From positions 1 to 64,000 of the forward strand of contig JAILGB010000011.1 of assembly GCA_024697185.1 (NCBI GenBank): a stretch of DNA of 64,000 nt, read 5' to 3'. The notes beneath the pieces were generated by a model. It ran no database searches. It saw only the letters and a list, made by a program, of their open reading frames with translations, and was not told where the DNA came from. The position numbers and the translations under genes are program-made. Position 1 is the stretch's first letter. Each line of letters starts with the position of its first letter. The DNA comes from Opitutales bacterium (lineage in GTDB: Bacteria; Verrucomicrobiota; Verrucomicrobiia; Opitutales; UBA953). Shown here piece after piece: positions 27,344 to 37,024 of this stretch.

Positions 27344-28831
27344 TTATCCGTGATAAAGTTTTTTGTTTTGGTAGGCGGGATCGCAGGTGAGATTGATGCC
27401 CAATCGGCGATAGACGCTCTCGTCGGTTTGTGCGAGAATGACGGTCACATGCGCCTCGCAGCCGCGCAGTTCGCCGAGTTTTTCCAAGGCTTTGCGGGCG
27501 TTCAAATCCGTCAGCGCGCAGATACTCAGCGCCACCAGGGTTTCGTCCATGTGCAAGCGCGGGTTTTGATGGCCGAGCGCTCCCGTTTTCATTTTGCAAA
27601 TCGGTTCGAGCACGATCGGAGAGATCAGATCGACTTCCTTTGGAATCTTTGCCAAATATTTGAGTGCGTTGATCAGCATCGCGGACGAGCAACCCAGCAA
27701 ATCGGAGGTTTTGCCCTGCATCAGCGTGCCGTCGGGCAACTCGATCGCCGCTCCGGGAGCGCCGGTTTCCGTCGCGCGGGAACGCGCCGAGAGCGCAACT
27801 TTCCGATCTTGCGGTTTGATGCCGCTGCGGTTCATCAACAGTTCCAGTTTTGCCACGACATCATCCGTGCCGTTGCCCTTGCGCAAGGCGACAAGCGCCT
27901 GATAATAGCGTCTCAAAATCTCCTCGTTGGCGGCGGCGCGCACCGCCGCGTCATCGACAATGCAGTTGCCCGCCATATTGACGCCCATGTCCGTCGGCGA
28001 TTTATAGGGGGATTCGCCCAAAATATGCGTCAACATCGCGTTGAGCAAAGGGAAAATCTCGACATCGCGATTGTAGTTGACTGTTGTTTTGCCGTAGGCG
28101 TTGAGATGGAACGGGTCGATCATGTTGACGTCGTTGAGATCCGCCGTCGCCGCCTCATAGGCGATGTTGACCGGATGATCAAGCGGGAGATTCCAGATCG
28201 GGAACGTCTCAAATTTTGCATAGCCGACATTGACGCCGCGCTGATTTTCGTGATAGAGCTGCGAAAGGCAGGTCGCCATTTTGCCGCTGCCCGGTCCCGG
28301 CGCCGTCACTACGACCAGTTTGCGTTCCGTCCGGACATATTCGTTTTTGCCAAACCCGTCATGGCTTGCGATGCGCGCCAGATTGCGCGGATAACCGTCA
28401 ATCGGATAGTGGCGATAGACATTGAGCCCGAGTTTTTCCAGTTTTTGCTGGTAGGCGATCGCGTTTTGCTGTCCCATAAAACGCGTCAGGACGACACTGC
28501 TGACATAGAGCCCATAACTGCGAAAAGCGTCGATAAGCCGCAAAACGTCCATATCATAAGTGATGCCCAAGTCGCCGCGCACCTTGTTTTTTTCGATATC
28601 GCAGGCGTTGATGACGATGATGACCTCCGCATCGTCTTTGAGTTGCGACAACATTCGAAGCTTACTGTCCGGCGCGAAACCCGGCAAAACGCGCGAAGCG
28701 TGATAATCGTCAAAAAGTTTGCCGCCAAACTCCAAATACAATTTGCCGCCAAACGCCGCGATACGCTCCTTGATGTGCGCCGACTGGGTTCTCAGATATG
28801 CCTCGTTATCAAAACCGATTTTTTGTTTCAT
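27344..28831 (-). CDS. DUF1846 family protein
   Basis: 495 residues from the ATG at 28831, the normal length for the family. Characteristic stretches are KIGFDNEAYLRTQS at the start, LYLEFGGKLFDDYHASRVLPGF, VVTAPGPGSGKMATCLSQLYHE and NMIDPFHLNAYG. The fold described for this family combines two nucleotide-like domains, but its reaction is unknown. It leads an operon with the HemX-like protein and hemA; the promoter at 28891-28919 fits. A longer start at 28888 would run into a TTG-type codon without support. Confidence 0.88.
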   Translation of the reverse strand: MKQKIGFDNEAYLRTQSAHIKERIAAFGGKLYLEFGGKLFDDYHASRVLPGFAPDSKLRMLSQLKDDAEVIIVINACDIEKNKVRGDLGITYDMDVLRLIDAFRSYGLYVSSVVLTRFMGQQNAIAYQQKLEKLGLNVYRHYPIDGYPRNLARIASHDGFGKNEYVRTERKLVVVTAPGPGSGKMATCLSQLYHENQRGVNVGYAKFETFPIWNLPLDHPVNIAYEAATADLNDVNMIDPFHLNAYGKTTVNYNRDVEIFPLLNAMLTHILGESPYKSPTDMGVNMAGNCIVDDAAVRAAANEEILRRYYQALVALRKGNGTDDVVAKLELLMNRSGIKPQDRKVALSARSRATETGAPGAAIELPDGTLMQGKTSDLLGCSSAMLINALKYLAKIPKEVDLISPIVLEPICKMKTGALGHQNPRLHMDETLVALSICALTDLNARKALEKLGELRGCEAHVTVILAQTDESVYRRLGINLTCDPAYQNKKLYHG

Positions 28832-28890
28832 TTTCCAAATAATAATTTTTTTTGTTTGTAGTTGTTCCGGCGAAATTTCCACCGTCACTA

Positions 28891-28919
28891 ATAATAATAT
28901 ACTCGCGAACTTTTTACAA
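28891..28919 (-). promoter_or_regulatory. Promoter of the DUF1846-hemX-hemA operon
   Basis: On the minus strand TTGTAA (28914-28919), a 17-base spacer and TATTAT (28891-28896, 5 of 6). The leader to 28831 is about 50 bases and T-rich. Confidence 0.5.
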
Positions 28920-28925
28920 AATTTC

Positions 28926-28957
28926 CGTTCCCGAAAGCCGCAATTGCGGCGTTCCCA
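28926..28957. terminator. Palindrome flanked by motif copies after the MidA-like gene
   Basis: GCCGCAATTGCGGC (28937-28950) is a perfect 14-bp palindrome, and CGTTCCC copies lie on each side of it in the same orientation, so here they are not paired to each other. It follows the stop at 28964 of the methyltransferase; the downstream T-content in that direction is moderate (AAATTTTGT). Confidence 0.5.
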
Positions 28958-28963
28958 CGAGAT

Positions 28964-29914
28964 TTATCGGACAAAACTCAAAACTTGGAAAGCGTGTCCC
29001 ATTTTGGCGGGGTGAATCAGCTCCATCAGTTTCGCGCGCCATTCGTTCCCGCGAGCGGAGATCTCCATGATTTTTTCGGGAACGAGATTCATAAAAAACG
29101 CTTCCTGGCGCCGCGTGACGACTTCGCGCGCCCCGCGGGAACGCGCAACAGCCTCGAGCCGCTCCCACATGACATGGCAGGTCAGATCCTGTTCGCCCGG
29201 ACGCGCCAGCAGATCGTTGCTCTGCGTGTGCCGGTAATACGCGCGCGCCGTTCCCGCGGGGAAGCCTGTCAGGCAGTCGGCGACCGTCTTGCCGTAATCG
29301 GGAAAAATCGCAACGCCGTGCCAGTCGCCGCCACAAATCGTCGCCATCAGGTTTTCCGCCTCAAGGGAAATATCAAGATGCCAGCCGTCATCGGGAACGT
29401 CGAGCGTTCCCGCAAAATCCGCCAGGCGCGCGTTAGAAAATTTTTCAAGCAGCACTTCACAAAGTCCGCCGTCGTTCCCGCGCGTCACCCCGATCTCCCG
29501 CCAAGCGCCGTCACAAACGAGCAGACGCGCAAACGGCTGCGCATCAAAAAGTTCGTTGGCGAAGACAATCGCTTCAGGCGGAATAACGATCGGCTCCCCG
29601 ACGCGAATCGTTTTTACGGCGCCAAAATGCCGTTTCGCCTCGCGGACAATCGGGCTCTCGCTGCTCTCGGAGCCGATTTCGACAAAAGTGAAGCGCGACC
29701 AGTCGGGCGTCGCGGAGCCGGCGGCGTTCCCGCGAAGCAGTTTTTTTGCCGCCTCACAAAGCAACGGGGCAAAAACGGACGCGACCGATGTTGCCGTATA
29801 AAAGTCCGTTCCCGCGGCGATCCCGACACGAGTCGCGTTCCCGCGCGTGTAATAGCCGTGTTGCGGATCAAAAAGCGCCTGACGCGAAAAATCCTCGAAG
29901 CCGATTGCGTTCAT
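28964..29914 (-). CDS. MidA/NDUFAF7-like SAM-dependent methyltransferase
   Basis: 316 residues of the DUF185 (Methyltransf_28) family; mitochondrial NDUFAF7 methylates an arginine of complex I. Visible are FSRQALFDPQHGYYT, FTFVEIGSESSES (SAM loop region), IVFANELFDAQPFARL and FPDYGKTVADCLTG. NEL and YG are the family's key positions. RGN and AGT tripeptides from the iterated GGGAACG motif occur at least six times in the protein. It follows speA by 12 bases. With nuoM-nuoN a few kb away a complex I role is tempting but unproven. Confidence 0.85.
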   Translation of the reverse strand: MNAIGFEDFSRQALFDPQHGYYTRGNATRVGIAAGTDFYTATSVASVFAPLLCEAAKKLLRGNAAGSATPDWSRFTFVEIGSESSESPIVREAKRHFGAVKTIRVGEPIVIPPEAIVFANELFDAQPFARLLVCDGAWREIGVTRGNDGGLCEVLLEKFSNARLADFAGTLDVPDDGWHLDISLEAENLMATICGGDWHGVAIFPDYGKTVADCLTGFPAGTARAYYRHTQSNDLLARPGEQDLTCHVMWERLEAVARSRGAREVVTRRQEAFFMNLVPEKIMEISARGNEWRAKLMELIHPAKMGHAFQVLSFVR

Positions 29915-29926
29915 AGCAAACGGCGT

Positions 29927-31879
29927 TTATTTTTTGCGACGTTTTGACTTTGCCCTGCCCGCCGGCGAAAGCAGGTAGGATTTTCCCGCGATCAGTTTTT
30001 CATAAAGATCGAGCAGGGAGACGCCTTCGCGCGCCTTGACGCGTTTTTCCTTGATTGCCGCGTCCACCTGACGTTTTGCCAGACGGCAAAGGTCGGACGC
30101 ATTGTATTGGATCATCTCGAGAATTTTTTTGATCGAATAGCCTTCGATGGTTTCTTCGATATAAAAACCGCTTTCCTCTTCATCGTCGAGGAAAACGTGG
30201 ACTTCGTTCACCCGCCCGAAAAGATTGTGCAGGTCGCCGATAATATCCTGGTATGCACCGACCAAAAACGCGCCGAGATAATAAGGCTCTCCACATTTCA
30301 AGGGATGCAAGTCCAAGGTCGGACGCACATCTTCAAAATCGACGAACTCGTCGATCTTGCCGTCGCTGTCGCAGGTGATATCGACAAGTGTCGCGGGAAC
30401 GGTGGGTTTTTCGTTGAGCCGGTGAATCGGCGCGAACGGGAACAGCTGCTTGATCGCCCAGCTGTCGAGCAGCGATTGAAAAACTGAGAAATTGCAGACG
30501 TATTGCTCGGAGAGCATCGCGTCCAGGCAGGTCAGCTCTTCGGGGATGTTCCCGCCGAGCGCCGGCAACGCGCGATGGATCTGCCGGCAGATCTGCCAAT
30601 AGAGCCGGTCCGCCTCCGCCCGGTTTTCGAGCGAGAGCCTGCCGTGCTGGAAAAGCTGGTGGGCGTCCGACCGCTTGGCTCCCGCATCGTGAAAACGTTC
30701 GAGCAGCGAATAGTTTGACGGGTGCTTTAAGATCTCTTCCAAATCTTTGACGATCCGGTCTTTTTTGTGGGAGATCAACGGGACTTCCGAATTGTCGGCT
30801 GTCACAATCTTGCCGACGACATCCAAGATCAAAACAGAATGCGGCGCCACAATCGCGCGCCCGCTCTCGGAAGTGATCGTCGGATGCGGCACGTCGGCGT
30901 CGTCGCAAACGGATTTGATGTTTGAAACCACGTCGCGGGCATAAATCTCCATCGTGTAATTCATCGAACTCTCGTAATTGGAACGCGAGCCGTCATAATC
31001 GATGCCGAGTCCGCCGCCGACGTCAATACGCCCCATCGGGAAACCCATGCGGTAAAGTTCGCAATAAAAATGGGCGGCTTCGGCGCAGGCGCTTTTAATA
31101 GTCAAAATATTGGGCACCTGCGAGCCGATATGGAAATGCAGCAGCTTCAAACAATGGGACATCTTGGCGCGCTTGATTTTTTTTGCCGCGGCAATAATTT
31201 CTCCCGGAGTCAAACCGAACTTTGCGTGTTCGCCCGTCGATTTTGCCCATTTGCCCTCGCCCGAAGTCGTCAGCTTGACACGAAAACCGATCGCGGGAAC
31301 GCAGTTCATCTCCTTCGCCAGGCGGACAATGCGGTCCACTTCGTCCAGCTGTTCGATGACAATGATTGTCTGCTTGCCCAAAAGCTGCCCCAACATCGCC
31401 AGGCGGATATAATCATCGTCCTTGTAACCATTACAAATCAGGAGCGCTTTTTTGTTCTCAAGTTGCGCCAAGGCAATCAGCAGTTCCGGCTTCGAACCCG
31501 CCTCCAGCCCGTAGTCAAACTCCTCGCCGGCATCGGTGATCTCTTCGATAACTTCGCGCAACTGGTTGACCTTGATCGGGAAGACACCTTGATATTTCCC
31601 GTCGTAGTTTTCCTCTTTGATCGCAGCCCTAAACGCCTTGTTGAGCTGAATCACGCGGGAACGCAAAATGTCTTGAACCCGGATCGTCATCGGCGGACGC
31701 AGCCCCATGCTTTCCGCTTCCTTGATCACATCGTAAAGACGGATTTTGCGTTCGTCACCCATCGGATGAGCGTTCAAAAACCCTTCTTCGTCAACACTGA
31801 ACAAATTGCCGCCCCAACGTTTGAAACCGTAATATTCTTCCGCTTCAGAAGGCGACCAGGGAATCAATTTGCTTTCCAT
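29927..31879 (-). CDS. speA: Biosynthetic arginine decarboxylase SpeA
   Basis: PLP enzyme making agmatine from arginine for polyamine synthesis. 650 residues from the ATG at 31879, the usual long type. Visible are GVFPIKVNQLREV (PLP-binding lysine), DYGLEAGSKPELL, LLHFHIGSQVPN, RIDVGGGLGIDYDG and TSESGRAIVAPHSVLI. The C-terminus is strongly basic (KSKRRKK). I chose 31879 over the ATG three codons upstream because a TATAAT (31887-31892) overlaps that first ATG and would start transcription at about 31880. It heads an operon with the MidA-like gene. Confidence 0.94.
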   Translation of the reverse strand: MESKLIPWSPSEAEEYYGFKRWGGNLFSVDEEGFLNAHPMGDERKIRLYDVIKEAESMGLRPPMTIRVQDILRSRVIQLNKAFRAAIKEENYDGKYQGVFPIKVNQLREVIEEITDAGEEFDYGLEAGSKPELLIALAQLENKKALLICNGYKDDDYIRLAMLGQLLGKQTIIVIEQLDEVDRIVRLAKEMNCVPAIGFRVKLTTSGEGKWAKSTGEHAKFGLTPGEIIAAAKKIKRAKMSHCLKLLHFHIGSQVPNILTIKSACAEAAHFYCELYRMGFPMGRIDVGGGLGIDYDGSRSNYESSMNYTMEIYARDVVSNIKSVCDDADVPHPTITSESGRAIVAPHSVLILDVVGKIVTADNSEVPLISHKKDRIVKDLEEILKHPSNYSLLERFHDAGAKRSDAHQLFQHGRLSLENRAEADRLYWQICRQIHRALPALGGNIPEELTCLDAMLSEQYVCNFSVFQSLLDSWAIKQLFPFAPIHRLNEKPTVPATLVDITCDSDGKIDEFVDFEDVRPTLDLHPLKCGEPYYLGAFLVGAYQDIIGDLHNLFGRVNEVHVFLDDEEESGFYIEETIEGYSIKKILEMIQYNASDLCRLAKRQVDAAIKEKRVKAREGVSLLDLYEKLIAGKSYLLSPAGRAKSKRRKK

Positions 31880-31886
31880 TTTTGTC

Positions 31887-31892
31887 ATTATA
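31887..31892 (-). promoter_or_regulatory. Perfect -10 element at the start of speA
   Basis: TATAAT lies seven bases upstream of the ATG at 31879 and its last two bases overlap another ATG. The -35 is poor (TTTTAA at a 17-base spacing). If used, the transcript would be leaderless. Confidence 0.45.
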
Positions 31893-31941
31893 AAATCAGA
31901 GAAATCAAGTTAAAAGTCAAAAATGCCGTTCCCGCAAGTTT

Positions 31942-32727
31942 TTAAAGTCTCGGGACTGCCGCCAACAAGCGCCGCGTATAATCGTTTTGCGGGAACGCGA
32001 TAACGGATTTTGCCGTTCCCGTCTCCACCAGATCGCCGCGATACATCACGCAAACGCGATCGGCGACCTTGGCGACGAGACCAAAGTTGTGCGTAATCAG
32101 CAAAATGCTCATGCCGAGACGTTCCCGCAAATCAAGAAGCAAATCCATTATCTGCGCCTGAACCGTCACATCGAGCGCCGTCGTCGGTTCGTCTGCGACC
32201 AAAATGCGCGGCTCGGCGGCAAGCGCCATTGCAATCATCGCGCGCTGCTGCATCCCGCCCGAAAGTTCAAACGGATAAGCCGACGCATGCTCCGGCTTGA
32301 GACCGACCGACAAAAGCAGATCCGAAACGCGTTCCCGCCGCAAACGCGCCGACGGAAATTTTTGAGCCAGATGAATTTTCAAAACCTCCTCCAACTGCCA
32401 TCCGACCGTATAAACCGGATTGAGCGAACTTTGGGGATTTTGAAAAATATAGGCGATCTCCTTCCCGCGAATCTTTTGCAGATCCCGTTCCCGCAAACCT
32501 ATCAGTTCCCGTCCGAGCAACGTCACACTGCCGGAAACCTTGCAGGCAGGAGCTTCCGGCAAAAGAGATGTCAACGCCTGGGAACTGACACTCTTGCCAC
32601 TGCCGCTCTCTCCCACAATCGCCAAAATTTCACCCGCCTGCAAATCAAAAGAAATCGAGCGAACCGCCGCCGTCGCGTTCCCGCGAGAATAAAATACAAC
32701 GGAAAGATTTTTTACGGAAAGAAGCAT
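31942..32727 (-). CDS. ABC transporter ATPase, DppD/OppD type
   Basis: 261 residues. Walker A GESGSGKS (39-46), the Q-loop in YIFQNPQSSLNP, the signature LSGGMQQR, Walker B ILVADEP and the switch His in LITHNF are intact. Length and QNPQSSLNP point to the peptide/nickel (DppD) subfamily. A C-terminal dipeptide-type extension with Cys motif is missing, so it may be a truncated relative. No permease, binding protein or DppF partner is adjacent. It follows the ketoacyl synthase by 67 bases. Confidence 0.88.
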   Translation of the reverse strand: MLLSVKNLSVVFYSRGNATAAVRSISFDLQAGEILAIVGESGSGKSVSSQALTSLLPEAPACKVSGSVTLLGRELIGLRERDLQKIRGKEIAYIFQNPQSSLNPVYTVGWQLEEVLKIHLAQKFPSARLRRERVSDLLLSVGLKPEHASAYPFELSGGMQQRAMIAMALAAEPRILVADEPTTALDVTVQAQIMDLLLDLRERLGMSILLITHNFGLVAKVADRVCVMYRGDLVETGTAKSVIAFPQNDYTRRLLAAVPRL

Positions 32728-32794
32728 TTACTATTTTTTAACTGACAAAAACGGCGGAATCCGTCAAAAACGCGTTCCCGCCAAAAAAAATCTC

Positions 32795-33829
32795 TTAAAA
32801 CTCAACGCCGAGCATCATCGTGGACAAACCGCTTCCGATCCCGAGCAACGCCACCTTGTCGCCGGGGACGATCGCTCCAGCCTGATGCGCGAGCGCCAAT
32901 GTCGCCGGCAGGGAAACCGAGCCGACATTGCCGAGAAACGGGAAACTCGACCAGTCTTTTTCTCGCGCAAGCCCCAAAGCCTCGAACAACGCCGTGCTGT
33001 GGCGCGTGCCCACCTGGTGGGTGATGACGCGCGCAGGTGTTTTCTCGTTCCAGCCCATGGTGCTTTTAAAAATTTTCCAAGCGCGCGATGCGAGCGAAAT
33101 GCCGGAAATCAACAGTTTTTCGGAATCCGTCTGCATCACCAGCCCGTCGCCTTCACTGTCGCCTTCACAAAATTTATTGGATTTGGAGTCCGTCTCAATG
33201 ACACCTCCCAAAACTTTCATCAATTTTTTTCTCGCGACATCGACATGGGAAATGACCGCCGCGACCGCACCGGCGCCAATGGTGAGATTCGCAAAATACG
33301 GTTTGATCGCGTTGCGCGTCAGCGTCAAATTTTCGTTTAACTTGGCAATCGTGTTTTCAAGCAGCGGCTTGCCGTTTTCGCCGCTGCAAATGAGCGCGCG
33401 TCTGATTTGTCCGGCATCAATCATTGACGCCGCAACCGCAATCGCATTCATAAAGCCCAGGCAGGCGTTTGATATATCAAAAAACTGTGCCTTGGGCGAC
33501 AAACCCAGCAAACCGTGAACATATGCCGCCGTTGCCGGCTCCAAACGATCGCGGCAAACGCTCGAATGGATTAAAAGATCAACTTCATCCGCTGACGTTC
33601 CCGCCGACGCAAGCGCCTTCGTTCCCGCCAGTGCTGAGGCTTCCGACGCCTTGATCGGACGATCCCAAAAACGGCGTTCCCGTATGCCGGTCATCAGCTC
33701 GAGCCTTCCCGAAGGCAAACGCAAACGCTCATAGAGCGCCGAGAGTTTTTGTTCAATAAAATCAGACGACCAAATCTCCGGCGGCAATTCCACCGCCAGA
33801 GATTCGACAACCACATTTTTCCAGCGCAT
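32795..33829 (-). CDS. 3-oxoacyl-ACP synthase III family protein (FabH/OleA-like)
   Basis: 344 residues with a thiolase fold. The catalytic triad is visible: Cys in SNACLGFMNA, His in THQVGTRH and Asn in LGNVGSVSLP. The start TGIRERRFWDRPIKASEASALAG and the extended N-terminus are more like OleA, which condenses two acyl-CoAs head to head, than canonical FabH with its ACP-binding R-loop. No oleB/C/D genes are near, so this is undecided. It begins five bases after nuoN, in the nuoM-nuoN-fabH transcript. Confidence 0.8.
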   Translation of the reverse strand: MRWKNVVVESLAVELPPEIWSSDFIEQKLSALYERLRLPSGRLELMTGIRERRFWDRPIKASEASALAGTKALASAGTSADEVDLLIHSSVCRDRLEPATAAYVHGLLGLSPKAQFFDISNACLGFMNAIAVAASMIDAGQIRRALICSGENGKPLLENTIAKLNENLTLTRNAIKPYFANLTIGAGAVAAVISHVDVARKKLMKVLGGVIETDSKSNKFCEGDSEGDGLVMQTDSEKLLISGISLASRAWKIFKSTMGWNEKTPARVITHQVGTRHSTALFEALGLAREKDWSSFPFLGNVGSVSLPATLALAHQAGAIVPGDKVALLGIGSGLSTMMLGVEF

Positions 33830-33834
33830 CGGGA

Positions 33835-35355
33835 CTATCCGATTTGGCTAAAAACAAGAACGTAGATCACACAGCCCAAAACTGTGAGCGCCGAGAAAAC
33901 GGAGAGCCCGACCCTGCCCGCGAACAACGGTTTTGCCGTTTCGAGCTTGGGGAGATCGCTTTTTTCGTAAAATTTGCGCACCCAGGCAAAATAGTAATAG
34001 ACGCTCCCGCCGACACAAAGCAGCATAATGATGGCAGGAATATACATTTCCACATAAAACAAAATCCACAAGAGGACAAGTTTGGTGACAAAACCGATCG
34101 TCGGCGGAATGCCCGCCAGGGAAGCGATCCCACTCGTCAAAGCCGTCGTCAGCAACGGCGAACGCGAAGAGAGTTCCGCAAAATCGTCAATGTGCAAATC
34201 CTGCTCGCCACCCTTGTGCGCGGGAACGAGAGCCATCGCCGCAAAAACCGGATAAAGCGAAAGCACATAAAAAACCATATAAAGAATAATCGCCGCCAAC
34301 ATCATAAACAGGACGATGTCTTCTTGAGCCTCCCCTTCGAAGACCGGGGAAATATATTTCATAAACGCCAATGCCGCCAACATCAAATAACTTGCGTGAG
34401 ACGCTCCCGAAAGACCGATCAAACGCTTGACTCTCTGTTGTCCGAGCGCCGTAACATTGGCGTGAATCATCGAAATCAGCGCGACGACGAGTAAGACGGG
34501 GAAAAGGCTTTTGTAAAGCGGCAAAAAGACCGAGAGGAAAATGAGCATCGCAAAAAGCCCCGTCGCCTTGGACAAGGTCGCGAGCAGGAATGTAACATGC
34601 ATCGGTGCGCCCTGATAAGTGTCCGGGATCCACAAATTCATCGGGAAGATGCCGAGTTTGAACATCAGACCACCGATCAGGAACAGCGCGCCCGCAATCG
34701 CCATCGGGTCGGAAGGATTGGCGGCAAGCGCCGTAATAACGGAATTATACGCCAAGGGATCCGAGATTCCCGCGAGCGCCGTAAAACCATAGAGCAACAT
34801 AATGCCGAAAAGAAGCATCCCGCCGCTGACGGCTCCCGCAATAAGATATTTGACGCCCGCCTCGAGCGAAGCGACACTATGACGATAAGAAGCCACCAGG
34901 GCATAAAGCAAAATCGTCAAGGTCTCAAGCAAAACAAAAAAGCCGAGCAGATTGTCCTGCTTGAACAAAAGGGACGCCGACGCCGTGGCGAGAATGATCA
35001 AACAGTTGGTGATCGCCCCCGAAAACTCCGCACGGCGCTCAACAGATGCCGTAAGCCGGAGCGCCAAAAAGCCGCAGGCGATCAAAATGGCGGAAAATAC
35101 CGAAAAAATAGGCTTCCCACCGCCGACCCATTCACTCTCCCAACCGAAAACCTGCATGAGGCTCAGCAAAATTGCAAAAAGCATGCCGCAGCTCCCCAAG
35201 GTCCTGCCGATTTTTAAATTGTCACGCGAAAAAAACGCATCGATGGCGAGCGTCAGCAAAGCCAAAACGCCCAAGACAATTTCCGGAGAATAGCCAAGAA
35301 GATCCCCCGCTGTCAACGCGCTACGGTTAATAGATTCCAAAATCTCTGCATTCAT
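33835..35355 (-). CDS. nuoN: NADH-quinone oxidoreductase subunit N
   Basis: 506 residues with about 14 membrane helices, an antiporter-like proton channel of complex I. The family segments FKLGIFPMNLWIPDTYQGAP, KRLIGLSGASHASYLML, and SRSPLLTTALTSGIASLAGIPPTIGF are present. It lies 24 bases after nuoM. Other nuo genes are not in the window, so the subunits are encoded in at least two loci. Confidence 0.94.
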   Translation of the reverse strand: MNAEILESINRSALTAGDLLGYSPEIVLGVLALLTLAIDAFFSRDNLKIGRTLGSCGMLFAILLSLMQVFGWESEWVGGGKPIFSVFSAILIACGFLALRLTASVERRAEFSGAITNCLIILATASASLLFKQDNLLGFFVLLETLTILLYALVASYRHSVASLEAGVKYLIAGAVSGGMLLFGIMLLYGFTALAGISDPLAYNSVITALAANPSDPMAIAGALFLIGGLMFKLGIFPMNLWIPDTYQGAPMHVTFLLATLSKATGLFAMLIFLSVFLPLYKSLFPVLLVVALISMIHANVTALGQQRVKRLIGLSGASHASYLMLAALAFMKYISPVFEGEAQEDIVLFMMLAAIILYMVFYVLSLYPVFAAMALVPAHKGGEQDLHIDDFAELSSRSPLLTTALTSGIASLAGIPPTIGFVTKLVLLWILFYVEMYIPAIIMLLCVGGSVYYYFAWVRKFYEKSDLPKLETAKPLFAGRVGLSVFSALTVLGCVIYVLVFSQIG

Positions 35356-35379
35356 AAGATTGAGAAAAAATTTTAAATT

Positions 35380-37011
35380 TTATTGAACTTTGATTACTCT
35401 TGTCTCCGGATCCGGAGCGAGAACGGGCTCCGCGTCCGCGGGAACGGGATTTTCCTCGGGAACGATTTCAATCTCCGCCACAAATTTGGGGGCGCAGAGG
35501 GCGGCATTGACGGGATCCGTAATCAGCGACGGCACGAAGCCGACCGCAAGCAATGCCGCAAAAAGAATAAACGCGGGAACGCGTTCGCGCAAGGTGATGT
35601 CCGTAATCTGATTGCGGACAGCCGCGGGAACGCCGCCTTCGACAGCCGGACCGAAAAAGACACGGGCGACCGCGCGCAAACTGTAAATGGCGGAAATCAC
35701 AATCGTAATCAGAACAAGGCTGATGAGCCAAAACGGCTTAAGCGAAACCAAGGAGACAAAAATTGAAAGTTCGCCCCAGAAATTTGCAAATCCCGGCAAG
35801 CCGACGCTCGCCATCGCCGCCGCGACAAAAAACGCCGCCAAAACCGGAGCCTGTTTCGCCAAACCGCCGATCTTCGCCATCTCCAAGGTTCCCGTGCGCT
35901 GCGCGACGGACTCCGTCAAATGGAAAAGCAAAGCCACCGAAAGACCGTGGGCGAACATCATAATGACAGCCGCCGCAACGCCCGTCATGTCGCCGGAGCT
36001 TAGCGAATAGGCTGCAATCCCCAAGAAAATCGGGCCCATATGGTTGACGGAAGAATACGAAACCATATGTTTCAAATTCTTTTGCGCCAACGTAATCAGT
36101 CCGATGACAACGATGTTGCAAATCGCGAGAGCGACGAGCCAGTTTGCCCAATGCGCCATTCCCAAAGGCAAACAGACAATGCCGATTTGCACCAGACCGT
36201 AAAGCCCGAATTTTTTGAGAACGCCCGCATGGAACATCGAAACGGGTGTCGGAGCGGAAGTATAAGTGTCGGGCGCCCAAGAATGGAACGGGAACAAGGA
36301 AACCAAAATGCCGAAACCCAAAATCAAAATACCGGCAATGATATTTTGGCTCTGCTCCGCCAAAACTCCCGGATTGTCAATCAAAGCCTGTTTAATGTCG
36401 ATAAAATTGAACCCGACCGCCGGGAGCGACGTATAAAGCCACAAAAGTCCGCCGAGGGCGATCATGCCGCCGACCGTCAGATAAACCGCCATCATCATCG
36501 CCGCTCCGCGCTTGCCGTAACCGCCCCACATCAAAATCGCGATAAACGTCGGGATCAGCGCAAACTCATGGAAGATATAGAACGAGAAAACATCAACGCT
36601 CGCAAACAGTCCCAGAACGCCCAACTCGATCAACAGCAACATCGCATAATAAAGCGTGGGATGACGGACATCCTTTGTCCACAAAGCCCTAAGTCCCGCC
36701 GCGAAACCGACAATCGCCGCCATCACAAAAAGAGGCAGCGAGACGCCGTTAAGCCCGAACTTGAGCCAGAAACCCAAGGAGGGAATCCCTAACCACGAAA
36801 CATCGGAGACAAAAGCGTAACCCGTCTCGGGATCGCAGGCGTCCGCAAATGTCCAGCAAAGGGCCAACGCCAGAACAAAGGGAACGGCAAAACCGAAAAA
36901 CGCAAGTGTCTTGCGAGCCGCCAGAGGCGCAGATTTCGCCAAAACGACAAGAATACCCGCCAAAAGCGGAGCCGCAACGGCGGATTGAAGTAAAACTGTT
37001 GACGTTTCCAT
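35380..37011 (-). CDS. nuoM: NADH-quinone oxidoreductase subunit M
   Basis: 543 residues, about 14 membrane helices. The conserved Glu lies in FYIFHEFALIPTFIAI, and FPFHSWAPDTYTSAPTPVSM, KKFGLYGLVQIG and MVSYSSVNHMGPIFLG are diagnostic of NuoM rather than NuoL. The C-terminus is an unusual Pro/Glu-rich tail (EIEIVPEENPVPADAEPV) that carries several iterated motif copies. It starts a transcript from 37025-37053, divergent from rpsT. Five GGGAACG copies lie in it, mainly in the tail. Confidence 0.93.
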   Translation of the reverse strand: METSTVLLQSAVAAPLLAGILVVLAKSAPLAARKTLAFFGFAVPFVLALALCWTFADACDPETGYAFVSDVSWLGIPSLGFWLKFGLNGVSLPLFVMAAIVGFAAGLRALWTKDVRHPTLYYAMLLLIELGVLGLFASVDVFSFYIFHEFALIPTFIAILMWGGYGKRGAAMMMAVYLTVGGMIALGGLLWLYTSLPAVGFNFIDIKQALIDNPGVLAEQSQNIIAGILILGFGILVSLFPFHSWAPDTYTSAPTPVSMFHAGVLKKFGLYGLVQIGIVCLPLGMAHWANWLVALAICNIVVIGLITLAQKNLKHMVSYSSVNHMGPIFLGIAAYSLSSGDMTGVAAAVIMMFAHGLSVALLFHLTESVAQRTGTLEMAKIGGLAKQAPVLAAFFVAAAMASVGLPGFANFWGELSIFVSLVSLKPFWLISLVLITIVISAIYSLRAVARVFFGPAVEGGVPAAVRNQITDITLRERVPAFILFAALLAVGFVPSLITDPVNAALCAPKFVAEIEIVPEENPVPADAEPVLAPDPETRVIKVQ

Positions 37012-37024
37012 ACCTATGATTCCT